Assembly: GCF_001705435.1 (NCBI RefSeq)
Contig: NZ_MDEN01000066.1
Coordinates: forward strand, 330,145-394,144
Length of the DNA: 64,000 bases
Source of the DNA: Pseudomonas graminis
GTDB lineage: Bacteria; Pseudomonadota; Gammaproteobacteria; Pseudomonadales; Pseudomonadaceae
Direction of reading: 5' to 3'
Within the stretch, counting starts at the first letter, position 1. Every line of letters begins with the position of its first letter. Shown piece by piece: positions 29,480 to 38,862 of the stretch. The position numbers and the translations under genes were made by a program. The notes beneath the pieces were generated by a model. That model searched no databases and was not told the origin of the DNA. It saw only the letters and a program-made list of their open reading frames with translations.

Positions 29480-30253
29480 ATGCTGTGGCCATTCACGGTG
29501 GTCGGCGGTGGCGTCGGGTATCTGATTGCCAGCATTCCCGGTGCCATGCTCGGTGCACTTCTGGGACAGGCGCTTGATCGGCGGCTGCATTTCCGGAGCT
29601 GGGCGGAGATGCGCGAGCGTGCCAGCGGCCGCACCGTACCGCGCGATGACGAGCTCATTTTCATTCTGTTGGGTCGTCTGGCGAAGAGCGAAGGTCGGGT
29701 GGTCGACGGGCATATACAGCAGGCGCGCGTTGAAATGCGCCGACTGGACCTCAGCGAGGCGGCGCAACGGCGGGCGATTCAGGCGTTCAATCGGGGCAAG
29801 GACGGGCGCGACAATTTGCGCGTCCACCTCACGCGCCTGAAAAGCCAGCCCCACGCGGCAGAAGGTTTGTTGCGCGCTTGTTGGCGCATGGCGTGGGCGG
29901 ATGGCAGGGCGTCGCGCACCGAACGCGAGTTGATCGTGCTGTGGGGCAAATGGCTGGGCTGGGCTGCGGGCAAAGTCGAAGGGTTGTCATCGACCGAAGA
30001 CGAACAACGTTCGAGGGGCGCTCCCGCCAGCAGTGGCGGCGAGTTTCAGGACGCGCTGCGTCTGTTGGGGGTGAAAGCGGATGCCGAACCTGCGCAGATC
30101 AAGCGCGCCTACCGTCGATTGCTGAGTCGTCACCACCCGGACAAGATCGCCGGCAGTGGCGCCAATCAACTACAGGTCCGTGATGCCACCGAGAAAACCC
30201 GCGAGCTGCATCATGCCTATGCAGTGATTCGCGATCGGCGCGGGTTCCGCTGA
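29480..30253 (+). CDS. djlA: DjlA-like membrane-anchored DnaJ co-chaperone
   Basis: 257 residues: an N-terminal glycine-rich membrane segment (about 5-32), a TerB-like helical domain (about 55-160), a linker, and a C-terminal J domain with the HPD motif at HHPDK (about 218). J domains stimulate DnaK ATPase. The J domain is at the very C terminus, as in E. coli DjlA. It begins on the base after the murU stop, so all three genes amgK-murU-djlA form one operon. Confidence 0.92.
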   Translation: MLWPFTVVGGGVGYLIASIPGAMLGALLGQALDRRLHFRSWAEMRERASGRTVPRDDELIFILLGRLAKSEGRVVDGHIQQARVEMRRLDLSEAAQRRAIQAFNRGKDGRDNLRVHLTRLKSQPHAAEGLLRACWRMAWADGRASRTERELIVLWGKWLGWAAGKVEGLSSTEDEQRSRGAPASSGGEFQDALRLLGVKADAEPAQIKRAYRRLLSRHHPDKIAGSGANQLQVRDATEKTRELHHAYAVIRDRRGFR

Positions 30254-30268
30254 CGCTTCCTTTTGAAG

Positions 30269-30289
30269 GCTGCCCGGCCCACGGGCAGC
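30269..30289. terminator. Hairpin between convergent djlA and DUF3530 genes
   Basis: An 8-bp perfect stem (GCTGCCCG and CGGGCAGC) with a 5-base loop, in the 53-base gap between the convergent genes. There is no clear T-run on either side, so termination strength is uncertain. Confidence 0.55.
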
Positions 30290-30306
30290 GTCGAAGGCGG
30301 TAATCG

Positions 30307-31290
30307 CTACTTTGCTGCGTCCCCTTCCAGCCAACCCCGGACGCGGCGAAACAGTTGATCCTGCTCCATCACCGGATTCCCGGGAATCGCACTCAACGCC
30401 ACTTGGGTAAATCGAGCGTTTTTAGTTCGTTTGCTAACGTCCAGTCGGTCTTGTGCCTGCTGACGTGGCACCGGACGATCCTTGTTGACGAAGTCTGCTG
30501 TCGGGACTTTCAGCGTCGGCAGCAGCTCCATCAGCCCTGGTGTTTCCTTGCCGGTGTCCACGGCCGTGACCATGACCAAGCGTTGAATAGCCGGCGAGGG
30601 GCGCTCGCTCATGTATCGCGCTGCCCAGTAAGCGCCGCTGCCATGGCCGAGGAGGACGATGCTGCGGGCCTTGTTCTGCTGGGCGAACGCCACGGCGCTG
30701 TCGATCCTGGCGAAGATTTTCTCGGCGTTGGCCTTGGCCATTTCCGCCTGGGCAGATGCCTGCTCGGCAGCCGCTGCAGCTTCCGCTTCGGCTGTGGCCG
30801 CAGGGTCGGGGGCTTTCACCGCAGCGTCTTTGGCTTTATCGCCGCCACCCGCCGCTGCCGGGGCATCCGCCGCACGGGCAAAAATACCGTCGTTGTGAGC
30901 GTCCGGCATGCTCAGACTGAGGCTGGACCACCCGACGTCCGGCAGCTTGCGACGCAGCGGTGCGACCGCAATCGGCCAATCCGCTGACTCATCGGCGCCC
31001 GGCACGATGATCACTGCGCCTTTGGGCTCATCGACGTTCGCCGGTTTCCACAACGCCAGAAAGGTCTCGTCGCCCGCCTGCAATTGCTGTTGCTCGACCT
31101 GCGGCACCTGACGCTCAAGCGCCAGGGTGTCTTCTTCGCTGCGCGACGGCAATGCGGCCCGCTCGACCGGCGCTTCAGCCGACTTGGCGTCTTTATCCGG
31201 CGCCGGGTCCGCGGCCATGACGAGCGGCGAGCAAGGTAGTATCAGCGTCAGGCACAGCGCAGGAAATAGTGCGCGGAGGGTGTAGGGCAT
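30307..31290 (-). CDS. DUF3530 family periplasmic alpha/beta hydrolase-like protein
   Basis: 327 residues from ATG 31290, preceded by GGAA at good spacing; a TTG four codons upstream is the alternative. A signal peptide ends at VMAADP (about 27). Then VIIVPGADESADWP and a possible nucleophile elbow LLGHGSGAYWA (G-H-G-S-G) mark an alpha/beta hydrolase core. An Ala/Glu/Lys-rich low-complexity insert lies at about 145-195, between the two. The N-terminal mature part is charged. The homologue in PAO1 is PA0599, as I recall. Substrate unknown. Confidence 0.8.
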   Translation of the reverse strand: MPYTLRALFPALCLTLILPCSPLVMAADPAPDKDAKSAEAPVERAALPSRSEEDTLALERQVPQVEQQQLQAGDETFLALWKPANVDEPKGAVIIVPGADESADWPIAVAPLRRKLPDVGWSSLSLSMPDAHNDGIFARAADAPAAAGGGDKAKDAAVKAPDPAATAEAEAAAAAEQASAQAEMAKANAEKIFARIDSAVAFAQQNKARSIVLLGHGSGAYWAARYMSERPSPAIQRLVMVTAVDTGKETPGLMELLPTLKVPTADFVNKDRPVPRQQAQDRLDVSKRTKNARFTQVALSAIPGNPVMEQDQLFRRVRGWLEGDAAK

Positions 31291-31431
31291 CGAGTATTCC
31301 AAAGGCCGGAAACAATTCCGGCAGACTAATGGGTTGACGGCTGTTTGTCAGGCCAGGCAATCGCCGCGCTTCAGCGAGCGACAGGCACAGCGCATGATCG
31401 GCATGGAATTCAGAGAAATGGAGACGACAGT

Positions 31432-33501
31432 TTGAGAATCCGTGCGCTGTGCCTTCGGGTTATCGGCGATACCCGCGCGCTCTTGATCGGCCTGATGCTG
31501 ATCGTGCTGCCGATGTCGCACCATGCCGTCGCCTCACCCACCCAGGCCGACCCCTTGAGCCGCGAGCAGCGGGAATGGCTGACCCAGCGCGGGCCATTGC
31601 GCGTCGGGCTCGTCCTGCAAACACCCTACGCCCAGCTCGATCGTCGCGCCCAGCAGTTATCCGGCGCCAACGTCGACCTCATCAATCTCATGGCAAAGAC
31701 CCTCCGGGTGGAGCTGCTGTGGCGCAGCTATGCCGATCAGGCCGAGCTTGAAAAAGCCCTCGCCGATGGGCAGATCGACTTCGCCCCGGGCCTGACCCAG
31801 ACGCCTGCCGGCTTGCGCCTGTGGCTGTATTCCGATCCGTACATGCGCGTGCCGCAGTTGATCGTCGGCGAACGTGATGGCGCCGGCGCGGTGGATCTGG
31901 AAAAGCTCGACAGCCAGGTGCGCGTTGCCGTGCGCATGCCCAGCACGACGGCCGACTACCTGCGCAGCAACTACACCCACCTCAATCTGCAAGGCGTGCC
32001 GCTCGAGCGTCAGGCTCTGCAGCTGCTGCTCAGCCAGCAGGCGCGCTACGCGGTCATTGATGAAGCGCAGCTCAGTCGTCTGTCTCGCGAGGCCGAGTTT
32101 TCCGGGCTTGCCGTGGTCGGTGACATCGGCTTTCCGCAGTTGCTGCGCGTGGCCTCCCGAAGGGACACGCCGCAGCTCGCCGAAATCATCAGCCAGGCAT
32201 TGAGCGCCATTCCGGCCCGGGAGCTCGAGCAGTTGCACACACAGTGGCTGCAGCCCAAATACCCGCAGATCAGTGAATCGCCGGGGCTGTGGAAGAACAT
32301 CGCGCTGCTGCTGTTGGTCCTGCTCCTGGCCAGCGCGGCGATTGTTTACTGGCAGCGCAAACAACAGCAGCAACTGGAGAAGCAGCTGCTCACTGCGCGG
32401 GATGACATTGCCAAGCGACTGGCAGGGGAGGAGGCATTGCGGCTGGCGCAGTTCTCCATCGATCAGAGCACCGTCGGCATCCTCTGGGTCCACTGGGACA
32501 GCCATGTGCGCTACGCCAATCAGGCCGCCGAGACCATGCTGGGCTATGCGCCCGGCGGGGTAGTGGACCGGCCGCTGATTGATTTCGAGCCGGGGCTGAA
32601 CATGGATCGCTGGCTCAATCTGTGGAAAACCGCGCGCTCCAGCGAGGAGGGGCCGCAGAACTACGAAAGCAATTGCGTGCGCGCCGATGGCAGCATCCTG
32701 CCTGCCGATGTGTCACTGAGCTTTCTGCGCTTTCGCGACGCCGAGTATCTGGTGGTGTTCATCACCGATGTGACCGAACGGCGCCGTTCCCTGGCCGCGC
32801 TGCAAGAAAGTGAAGCGCGCTTGCAGGTGCTGGCCGAGCAGTTGCGCGAGCTGTCGGCGCACCTTGAAACCGTGCGCGAAGAAGAAAAGGCGCGCATCGC
32901 CAGGGAGGTTCACGACGAGCTGGGTCAGATGCTGACCGTGCTCAAGCTGGAAACCTCCATGTGCGAACTGGCTTACGCCGATCTCGACCCTGGCCTGCGG
33001 GATCGGCTGAACAGCATGAAACGCCTGATTGCTCAGTTGTTCCAGTTGGTGCGAGACGTGGCAACCGCCCTGCGGCCACCCATTCTCGATGCAGGCATCG
33101 CCTCGGCCATTGAGTGGCAGGCCCGACGCTTTGAAGCGCGCACCCAGATCCCCTGCCTGGTGCAGGTGCCGGACAATCTGCCCAGCCTGCCGGACGCAAC
33201 GGCCATCGGGCTGTTTCGCATTCTTCAGGAGTCGCTGACCAACGTCATGCGCCATGCCGAAGCGCACACGGTCGAGCTGAGCCTGACGCTGAGCGACGGC
33301 GTGCTGTGCCTGCGCATCGCCGATGACGGCAAGGGCTTCGATCTGGGCGCCGAGCGTCCGGCCTCGTTCGGACTGGTGGGCATGCGCGAGCGGGTTCTGA
33401 TCATGGGCGGGCAATTGCATCTGGACACCTTGCCCGGAGAAGGCACAACCTTGCGCATCCACATTCCGCTGGACCCGGTCGCTGAGGAGCACGTGCATTG
33501 A
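31432..33501 (+). CDS. agtS: Sensor histidine kinase AgtS-like (TTG start)
   Basis: The TTG at 31432 has GGAG 8 bases upstream and begins a good signal anchor (LIGLMLIVLPMSHHAVA), giving 689 residues. A frame open 29 codons further upstream looks unrelated. Order: periplasmic family-3 solute-binding-like domain (about 50-265), membrane helix (about 280-300), PAS domain (about 330-445), HisKA_3 with IAREVHDELGQ (phospho-acceptor H494) and a C-terminal HATPase with DDGKGFDLG. The arrangement suggests it binds an amino-acid-like ligand. In PAO1, AgtSR controls uptake of 4-aminobutyrate and 5-aminovalerate; ligand here is inferred from synteny. Confidence 0.88.
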   Translation: MRIRALCLRVIGDTRALLIGLMLIVLPMSHHAVASPTQADPLSREQREWLTQRGPLRVGLVLQTPYAQLDRRAQQLSGANVDLINLMAKTLRVELLWRSYADQAELEKALADGQIDFAPGLTQTPAGLRLWLYSDPYMRVPQLIVGERDGAGAVDLEKLDSQVRVAVRMPSTTADYLRSNYTHLNLQGVPLERQALQLLLSQQARYAVIDEAQLSRLSREAEFSGLAVVGDIGFPQLLRVASRRDTPQLAEIISQALSAIPARELEQLHTQWLQPKYPQISESPGLWKNIALLLLVLLLASAAIVYWQRKQQQQLEKQLLTARDDIAKRLAGEEALRLAQFSIDQSTVGILWVHWDSHVRYANQAAETMLGYAPGGVVDRPLIDFEPGLNMDRWLNLWKTARSSEEGPQNYESNCVRADGSILPADVSLSFLRFRDAEYLVVFITDVTERRRSLAALQESEARLQVLAEQLRELSAHLETVREEEKARIAREVHDELGQMLTVLKLETSMCELAYADLDPGLRDRLNSMKRLIAQLFQLVRDVATALRPPILDAGIASAIEWQARRFEARTQIPCLVQVPDNLPSLPDATAIGLFRILQESLTNVMRHAEAHTVELSLTLSDGVLCLRIADDGKGFDLGAERPASFGLVGMRERVLIMGGQLHLDTLPGEGTTLRIHIPLDPVAEEHVH

Positions 33502-34127
33502 TTCGCGTATTGGTTGCCGAAGATCACACGATTGTCCGAGAGGGCATCAAACAGCTGATCGGCCTGGCAAAGGATCTGCAAGTGGTCGGGGAGGCCGGCA
33601 ATGGCGAGCAGTTGCTGGAGGCGTTGCGTCACATCCCGTGCGAAGTCGTGCTGCTGGATATCTCCATGCCAGGGGTCAACGGCCTGGAGGCGATCCCGCG
33701 AATCCGCGCGCTGAGCAATCCCCCTGCGATTCTGGTGCTGTCGATGCACGATGAGGCGCAAATGGCCGCGCGGGCCCTGAAGGTCGGCGCCGCCGGGTAC
33801 GCCACCAAAGACAGCGACCCCGCGTTGCTGCTGACAGCGATCCGGCGAGTGGCCGCAGGCGGGCGCTATATCGACCCGGACCTGGCTGATCGCATGGTGT
33901 TTGAAGTCGGGCTCACGGACAGCCGGCCGTTGCACTCATTGTTGTCCGAACGCGAGTTTTCAGTGTTCGAACGCCTGGCCCAGGGCGCCAACGTCAACGA
34001 CATCGCCCAGCAACTGGCGCTGAGCAGTAAGACCATCAGTACCCACAAGGCGCGCCTGATGCAAAAGCTGAAAATCAACTCGCTGGCCGAGCTGGTGAAG
34101 TATGCGATGGAGCACAAGCTGGTCTGA
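33498..34127 (+). CDS. agtR: NarL/FixJ-type response regulator AgtR-like (TTG start)
   Basis: A 209-residue response regulator. The start is TTG 33498 with GAGGAG 8 bases before it, overlapping the agtS stop by 4 bases. The receiver domain has EDH acidic residues, the phosphorylated D54 in VLLDISMPG and K104 in YATKD. A GerE/LuxR-type helix-turn-helix (about 145-205) has LSEREFSVFERLAQGANVNDIA and SSKTISTHKARLMQKL. It probably activates the importer genes just downstream. Confidence 0.92.
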   Translation: MIRVLVAEDHTIVREGIKQLIGLAKDLQVVGEAGNGEQLLEALRHIPCEVVLLDISMPGVNGLEAIPRIRALSNPPAILVLSMHDEAQMAARALKVGAAGYATKDSDPALLLTAIRRVAAGGRYIDPDLADRMVFEVGLTDSRPLHSLLSEREFSVFERLAQGANVNDIAQQLALSSKTISTHKARLMQKLKINSLAELVKYAMEHKLV

Positions 34128-34420
34128 GATCACCGGTCTGAAAACGACCTGTCAGAAGACCTTTATTAACGCCCTCGTGGCCAGGTGCGCTCCGGCAAAA
34201 TGACCGCAATCCCTTGTAGGAGCGAGCTTGCTCGCGAAGACGCTATTTCAAGCGCCGAATTACTTTCAGGCAGCGTACCTATCCCCGCCATCCCTGTAGG
34301 GCAATCCCTACCCGAAACCTTCCACCCCACCTAGGCCATTCTCTCTCACGCCCCGATTTGCGCGGCCTTCAGCCTCATCTAGGCTTGATCCCTACGGTGG
34401 ATCAAACAAAGGTGTGGGCA
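34128..34420. other. Intergenic region between agtR and agtA with hairpins
   Basis: 293 bases without a gene. It holds a REP element (34215-34239), a hairpin GTAGGG-CAAT-CCCTAC (34296-34311) and a second hairpin TTGATCC...GGATCAA (34385-34405) just before agtA. Both hairpins contain ATCCCTAC, at 34304-34311 and 34388-34395, so the repeated octamer is a candidate AgtR site. I could not place a clear promoter. Confidence 0.5.
34215..34239. repeat. REP palindrome (GTAGGAGCGAGCTTGCTCGCGA type)
   Basis: TGTAGGAGCGAGCTTGCTCGCGAAG, the common Pseudomonas repetitive extragenic palindrome, as a single copy. Such singlets occur between genes and carry no protein. Confidence 0.85.
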
Positions 34421-35545
34421 ATGAGCAACGTCGATTCAAGCGCTGGGGCGAGTGATGTTCTGGTCAGCTTTCGTGGTGTGCAAAAGAGCTACGACGGCGA
34501 AGCCCTGATCGTCAAAGACCTCAACCTGGATATTTGCAAAGGCGAATTCCTCACCCTGCTCGGGCCATCCGGTTCCGGCAAAACCACCAGCCTGATGATG
34601 CTCGCCGGCTTCGAGACACCGACTGCTGGCGAGATCCTGCTGGCCGGCCGTTCGATCAACAACGTGCCGCCGCACAAGCGCGACATCGGCATGGTGTTCC
34701 AGAATTACGCGCTGTTCCCGCACATGACCGTCGCTGAAAACCTGGCGTTTCCGCTGTCGGTGCGCGGCATGAGCAAGACCGACGTGGCCGAAAAGGTCAA
34801 ACGCGCCCTCGACATGGTGCAGCTCGGCACCTTCGCCCATCGCTACCCCGCGCAGCTGTCGGGTGGTCAGCAGCAACGTGTCGCGCTGGCCCGGGCGCTG
34901 GTGTTCGAACCGCAGCTGGTGCTGATGGACGAACCCCTCGGGGCACTCGACAAACAGCTGCGCGAACACATGCAGATGGAAATCAAGCACCTGCACCAGC
35001 GTCTGGGCGTGACCGTCGTTTACGTCACCCACGATCAGGGCGAAGCGCTGACGATGTCGGACCGCGTCGCGGTGTTCCATCAGGGCGAAATCCAGCAGAT
35101 CGCCCCACCGCGCACCCTCTACGAAGAGCCGAAAAACACCTTCGTCGCCAACTTCATCGGCGAGAACAACCGCATCAGCGGCACCTTGCTCAGCCAGAGC
35201 GGCGACCGCTGCGTGGTGGGCCTGGCGCGCGGCGAAAAAGTCGAAGCGCTGGCGATCAACGTCGGTGCCACCGGGAGCCCGGTCACGCTTTCCATTCGTC
35301 CCGAGCGCGTGAACCTCAACGGCCGCAGCGAGAGTTGCGTCAACCGCTTCTCCGGCCGCGTTGCCGAATTCATCTACCTGGGCGACCACGTGCGGGTGCG
35401 TCTGGAAGTGGCCGGGAAAACCGATTTCTTCGTCAAGCAGCCCATCGCCGAGCTTGATCCGGCGTTGAGCGTTGGCGATGTCGTGCCCATTGGATGGCAG
35501 GTCGAGCACGCGCGCGCCCTGGACCCGTTGCTGGATGCACATTGA
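34421..35545 (+). CDS. agtA: ABC transporter ATPase of AgtABCD-type importer
   Basis: A 374-residue PotA-like ATPase from ATG 34421 (MSNVDSSAGAS), with AAGG upstream. Walker A GPSGSGKTTS (about 49), signature LSGGQQQRVALARAL (about 145), Walker B LVLMDEPLGALD (about 165) and a C-terminal TOBE domain (about 285-370). It powers uptake through the two permeases downstream. The binding protein follows 90 bases later. Synteny with PAO1 suggests GABA/5-aminovalerate-type substrates, though PotABCD-like proteins also carry polyamines. Confidence 0.92.
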   Translation: MSNVDSSAGASDVLVSFRGVQKSYDGEALIVKDLNLDICKGEFLTLLGPSGSGKTTSLMMLAGFETPTAGEILLAGRSINNVPPHKRDIGMVFQNYALFPHMTVAENLAFPLSVRGMSKTDVAEKVKRALDMVQLGTFAHRYPAQLSGGQQQRVALARALVFEPQLVLMDEPLGALDKQLREHMQMEIKHLHQRLGVTVVYVTHDQGEALTMSDRVAVFHQGEIQQIAPPRTLYEEPKNTFVANFIGENNRISGTLLSQSGDRCVVGLARGEKVEALAINVGATGSPVTLSIRPERVNLNGRSESCVNRFSGRVAEFIYLGDHVRVRLEVAGKTDFFVKQPIAELDPALSVGDVVPIGWQVEHARALDPLLDAH

Positions 35546-35635
35546 TACACCTGCGGTACGCGTCAACCGAAGAACCCAGAGGCGAGCCAAATCGCCCCAT
35601 CGCTTAACCAACATTGTTCGTGGAGAGAAAAACTG

Positions 35636-36667
35636 ATGCTCAAGACATTGAAGCTCACCGCCTTATCGGTCGGCATGATGTGCGCCGCGCAAGCCATGGC
35701 AGCGGACCTGACGGTCATTTCCTTCGGTGGCGCGAACAAGGCGGCCCAGGAAAAGGCCTTCTACGCGCCGTGGGAAAAGGCCGGCAACGGCAAGATCATC
35801 GCGGGCGAGTACAACGGTGAGATGGCCAAGGTCAAAGCCATGGTCGACACCAAGAGCGTGACCTGGGATCTGGTGGAAGTGGAATCGCCCGAGCTGTCCC
35901 GCGGCTGTGACGAAGACATGTTCGAGTCGCTGGCCTCGGTTGATCTCGGCAACAAGGACAGCTACGTCAAGGGCGCAATCTCTGAGTGCGGCGTGGGCTT
36001 TTTCGTCTGGTCCACCGTGCTGGCCTACAACGCCGACAAGCTGAAATCCGCGCCGACCGGCTGGGCTGATTTCTGGGACACCGAGAAATTCCCGGGCAAA
36101 CGCGGCCTGCGCAAGGGCGCCAAATACACCCTGGAATTCGCGCTGATGGCTGACGGCGTTGCGCCGAAAGACGTCTACAAGGTGCTAGGGACCAAGGAAG
36201 GTCAGGACCGCGCCTTCAAGATGCTCGACAAGCTCAAGCCAAGCATTCAGTGGTGGGAAGCAGGCGCACAGCCGCCTCAGTATCTGCAGTCGGGCGACGT
36301 CGTGATGAGCTCGGCCTACAACGGTCGCATCGCTGCCGTGCAGAAAGAGAGCAACTTGAAAGTGGTCTGGACCGGCGGCGTGTATGACTTCGACGCATGG
36401 GCCATTCCGAAGGGCGCGAAAAACGCTGAAGAAGCGAAGAAGTTCATCGCTTACTCCCTCAAGCCAGAGCAGCAAAAGACCTATTCCGAAAACATCGCTT
36501 ACGGCCCGGCCAACACCGGCGCGGTCCCGTTGCTGAGTGCTGACACCCTGAAAAATATGCCGACCACCCCTGAGAACATCAAGGATCAGGTGCAGATCGA
36601 CGTGAAATTCTGGGCCGACTTCGGTGAGTCGCTGGAACAGCGCTTCAACTCTTGGGCCGCCAAATAA
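35636..36667 (+). CDS. agtB: Periplasmic solute-binding protein of the Agt importer
   Basis: A 343-residue family-1-type binding protein (PotD-like). Signal peptide ends AQAMA-ADL (about 23), then TVISFGGANKAAQEKAFYAPWEKA. The tail is FWADFGESLEQRFNSWAAK. It delivers the ligand to the AgtC/AgtD permeases. It lies between agtA and agtC, with a 111-base gap before agtC, which allows for higher expression of the binding protein as is common. Confidence 0.9.
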   Translation: MLKTLKLTALSVGMMCAAQAMAADLTVISFGGANKAAQEKAFYAPWEKAGNGKIIAGEYNGEMAKVKAMVDTKSVTWDLVEVESPELSRGCDEDMFESLASVDLGNKDSYVKGAISECGVGFFVWSTVLAYNADKLKSAPTGWADFWDTEKFPGKRGLRKGAKYTLEFALMADGVAPKDVYKVLGTKEGQDRAFKMLDKLKPSIQWWEAGAQPPQYLQSGDVVMSSAYNGRIAAVQKESNLKVVWTGGVYDFDAWAIPKGAKNAEEAKKFIAYSLKPEQQKTYSENIAYGPANTGAVPLLSADTLKNMPTTPENIKDQVQIDVKFWADFGESLEQRFNSWAAK

Positions 36668-36778
36668 GCGCACTGCCCAGTAAGCGCTTGGTTGTGAGTT
36701 AGATCCGGGTGCGTCGTCTGAACTGTCTGAAAGCAGAGCAGGGGACGCGCTCTTTGTTGAGAGATTTCGGAGTTCACT

Positions 36779-38026
36779 ATGGCCACCGCCGTGCCCCTGA
36801 CTGAAGGCGCCAGCCCGACCCTGAAGCAACGCCTGGCCCGTGCCGAGCGCGTCAATCGCTGGAAGGCTCAGGCGTTGATCGCGCCATTGGTGATCTTCCT
36901 GCTGCTGGTGTTTCTCGTGCCGATTGCGGCGCTGCTCTACAAAAGCGTCAGTAACCCGGAAGTGGTGGGTGGCATGCCGCTCACGGTGGTGGAAGTGGCG
37001 AAATGGGACGGCAAGGGGCTGCCGCCTGACGCGGTCTACAAAGCCGCGAGCCAGGACCTGGCCGAAGCGCGCAAGAATCAGACCCTGGGCGATCTGTCCA
37101 AACGCTTGAACCAAGAGCTGGCGGGCTACCGCAGCCTGTTGGCGAAAACGGCCCGCGCCATGCCATTCAAGGAAGAGCCGGCTTCTTATAAAGAGGCCCT
37201 GGAAGCCATCGATGAACGCTGGGGCGATCCCGCGTATTGGCAGGCGATCCGCCGCAACACCTCAAGTTTCACCCCCTATTACCTGCTGGCCGCTGTCGAC
37301 CACCGCATCGATGACCTCGGTGAACTGGCACCGGCCACACCCGATCAGGCGATTTACATGGACATCTTTGCCCGCACCTTCTGGATGGGCCTGGTGATCA
37401 CCGTGATCTGCCTGCTGCTGGCCTACCCGCTGGCGTACCTGTTGGCCAATCTGCCTGCGCGGCAGAGCAACCTGTTGATGATTCTGGTCCTGCTGCCGTT
37501 CTGGACGTCGATCCTGGTGCGAGTCGCCGCCTGGATCGTGTTGCTGCAATCGAGCGGCCTGATCAATGGCGCGCTGATGGCCATGGGCATCATCGATAAA
37601 CCGCTGGAACTGGTGTTCAACCGGGTCGGTGTTTACATCTCGATGGTGCACATCATGCTGCCGTTCATGATCCTGCCTATCTACAGCGTGATGAAAGGCA
37701 TCTCGCCGACCTACATGCGCGCGGCGATCTCCCTGGGCTGCAACCCGTTCGCCAGTTTCTGGCGCGTGTACTTCCCGCAGACCTACGCCGGTGTGGGCGC
37801 GGGCTGTCTGTTGGTGTTCATCCTTGCCATCGGCTACTACATCACCCCGGCGCTGCTCGGCAGCCCGAACGATCAGATGGTCAGTTATTTCGTGGCGTTC
37901 TACACCAATACCAGCATCAACTGGGGCATGGCGACGGCGCTGGGCGGGTTGCTGCTGCTGGCGACCGTTGTGCTGTACCTGATCTACAACTGGCTGGTCG
38001 GCGCCAGCCGCCTGCGTCTGAGCTGA
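36779..38026 (+). CDS. agtC: ABC transporter permease with long periplasmic loop
   Basis: A 415-residue PotB-type inner-membrane permease. Helix 1 is at about residues 38-60. An unusually long periplasmic stretch follows (about 62-195), rich in charged residues. Helices then continue from FWMGLVITVICLLLAYPLAYLLA. The EAA motif for ATPase contact is in MRAAISLGCNPFASFWRVYFP (about 313). Adjacent to agtD, 11 bases apart. Confidence 0.92.
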   Translation: MATAVPLTEGASPTLKQRLARAERVNRWKAQALIAPLVIFLLLVFLVPIAALLYKSVSNPEVVGGMPLTVVEVAKWDGKGLPPDAVYKAASQDLAEARKNQTLGDLSKRLNQELAGYRSLLAKTARAMPFKEEPASYKEALEAIDERWGDPAYWQAIRRNTSSFTPYYLLAAVDHRIDDLGELAPATPDQAIYMDIFARTFWMGLVITVICLLLAYPLAYLLANLPARQSNLLMILVLLPFWTSILVRVAAWIVLLQSSGLINGALMAMGIIDKPLELVFNRVGVYISMVHIMLPFMILPIYSVMKGISPTYMRAAISLGCNPFASFWRVYFPQTYAGVGAGCLLVFILAIGYYITPALLGSPNDQMVSYFVAFYTNTSINWGMATALGGLLLLATVVLYLIYNWLVGASRLRLS

Positions 38027-38037
38027 GGAGAACGACC

Positions 38038-38862
38038 ATGTTGAGCCCTTATTCCTCGCCGATCGAGCGGGTCTGGCATTACACGCTGCGCACGTTATGC
38101 GGGTTGATTTTGTTGTTTCTGGTGCTGCCGGTGCTGGTGATCGTGCCGCTGTCGTTCAACTCCGGGAGTTTTCTGGTCTACCCGCTGCAGGGCTTTTCGC
38201 TGCACTGGTATCAGGACTTTTTCGGCTCGGCCGAGTGGATGCGCGCGCTGAAGAACAGCCTGATTGTCGCTCCGGCTGCCACGGTGCTGGCGATGGGTTT
38301 CGGGACGTTGGCGGCCATCGGGCTGACGCGCAGTAACTTCCCTGGCAAGGCGCTGGTGATGGCGCTGGTGATTTCGCCGATGGTGGTCCCGGTGGTGATT
38401 GTCGGGGTGGCGAGTTACCTGTTTTTTGCCCCGCTGGGTCTGGGCAATAGCTATATCTCGCTGATCCTGGTGCACGCCGTATTGGGTGTGCCGTTTGTGA
38501 TCATCACCGTGTCTGCCACGTTGCAGGGCTTCAATTACAACCTGGTGCGCGCAGCGGCCAGCCTGGGTGCTTCGCCGACGACGGCGTTTCGGCGTGTGAC
38601 CCTGCCGCTGATTGCGCCGGGGGTGATCTCCGGAGCGCTGTTTGCTTTCGCGACCTCGTTCGATGAAGTGGTCGTCACGCTGTTTCTCGCCGGCCCAGGC
38701 CAGGCGACCTTGCCCCGGCAGATGTTCAGCGGCATCCGTGAAAACCTCAGCCCGACCATCGCCGCCGCGGCAACCCTGCTCATCGGATTCTCCGTGGTGC
38801 TGCTGCTGGTGCTGGAATGGCTGCGCGGCCGGAGCGAGAAACTGCGCACGGCGGTGGAGTGA
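38038..38862 (+). CDS. agtD: ABC transporter permease (second)
   Basis: A 274-residue PotC-type permease with six predicted helices and an EAA-type loop VRAAASLGASPTTAFRRVTLP (about 165-185). It pairs with AgtC to form the translocation channel. It ends the operon agtA-B-C-D; a REP cluster follows immediately. Confidence 0.92.
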   Translation: MLSPYSSPIERVWHYTLRTLCGLILLFLVLPVLVIVPLSFNSGSFLVYPLQGFSLHWYQDFFGSAEWMRALKNSLIVAPAATVLAMGFGTLAAIGLTRSNFPGKALVMALVISPMVVPVVIVGVASYLFFAPLGLGNSYISLILVHAVLGVPFVIITVSATLQGFNYNLVRAAASLGASPTTAFRRVTLPLIAPGVISGALFAFATSFDEVVVTLFLAGPGQATLPRQMFSGIRENLSPTIAAAATLLIGFSVVLLLVLEWLRGRSEKLRTAVE

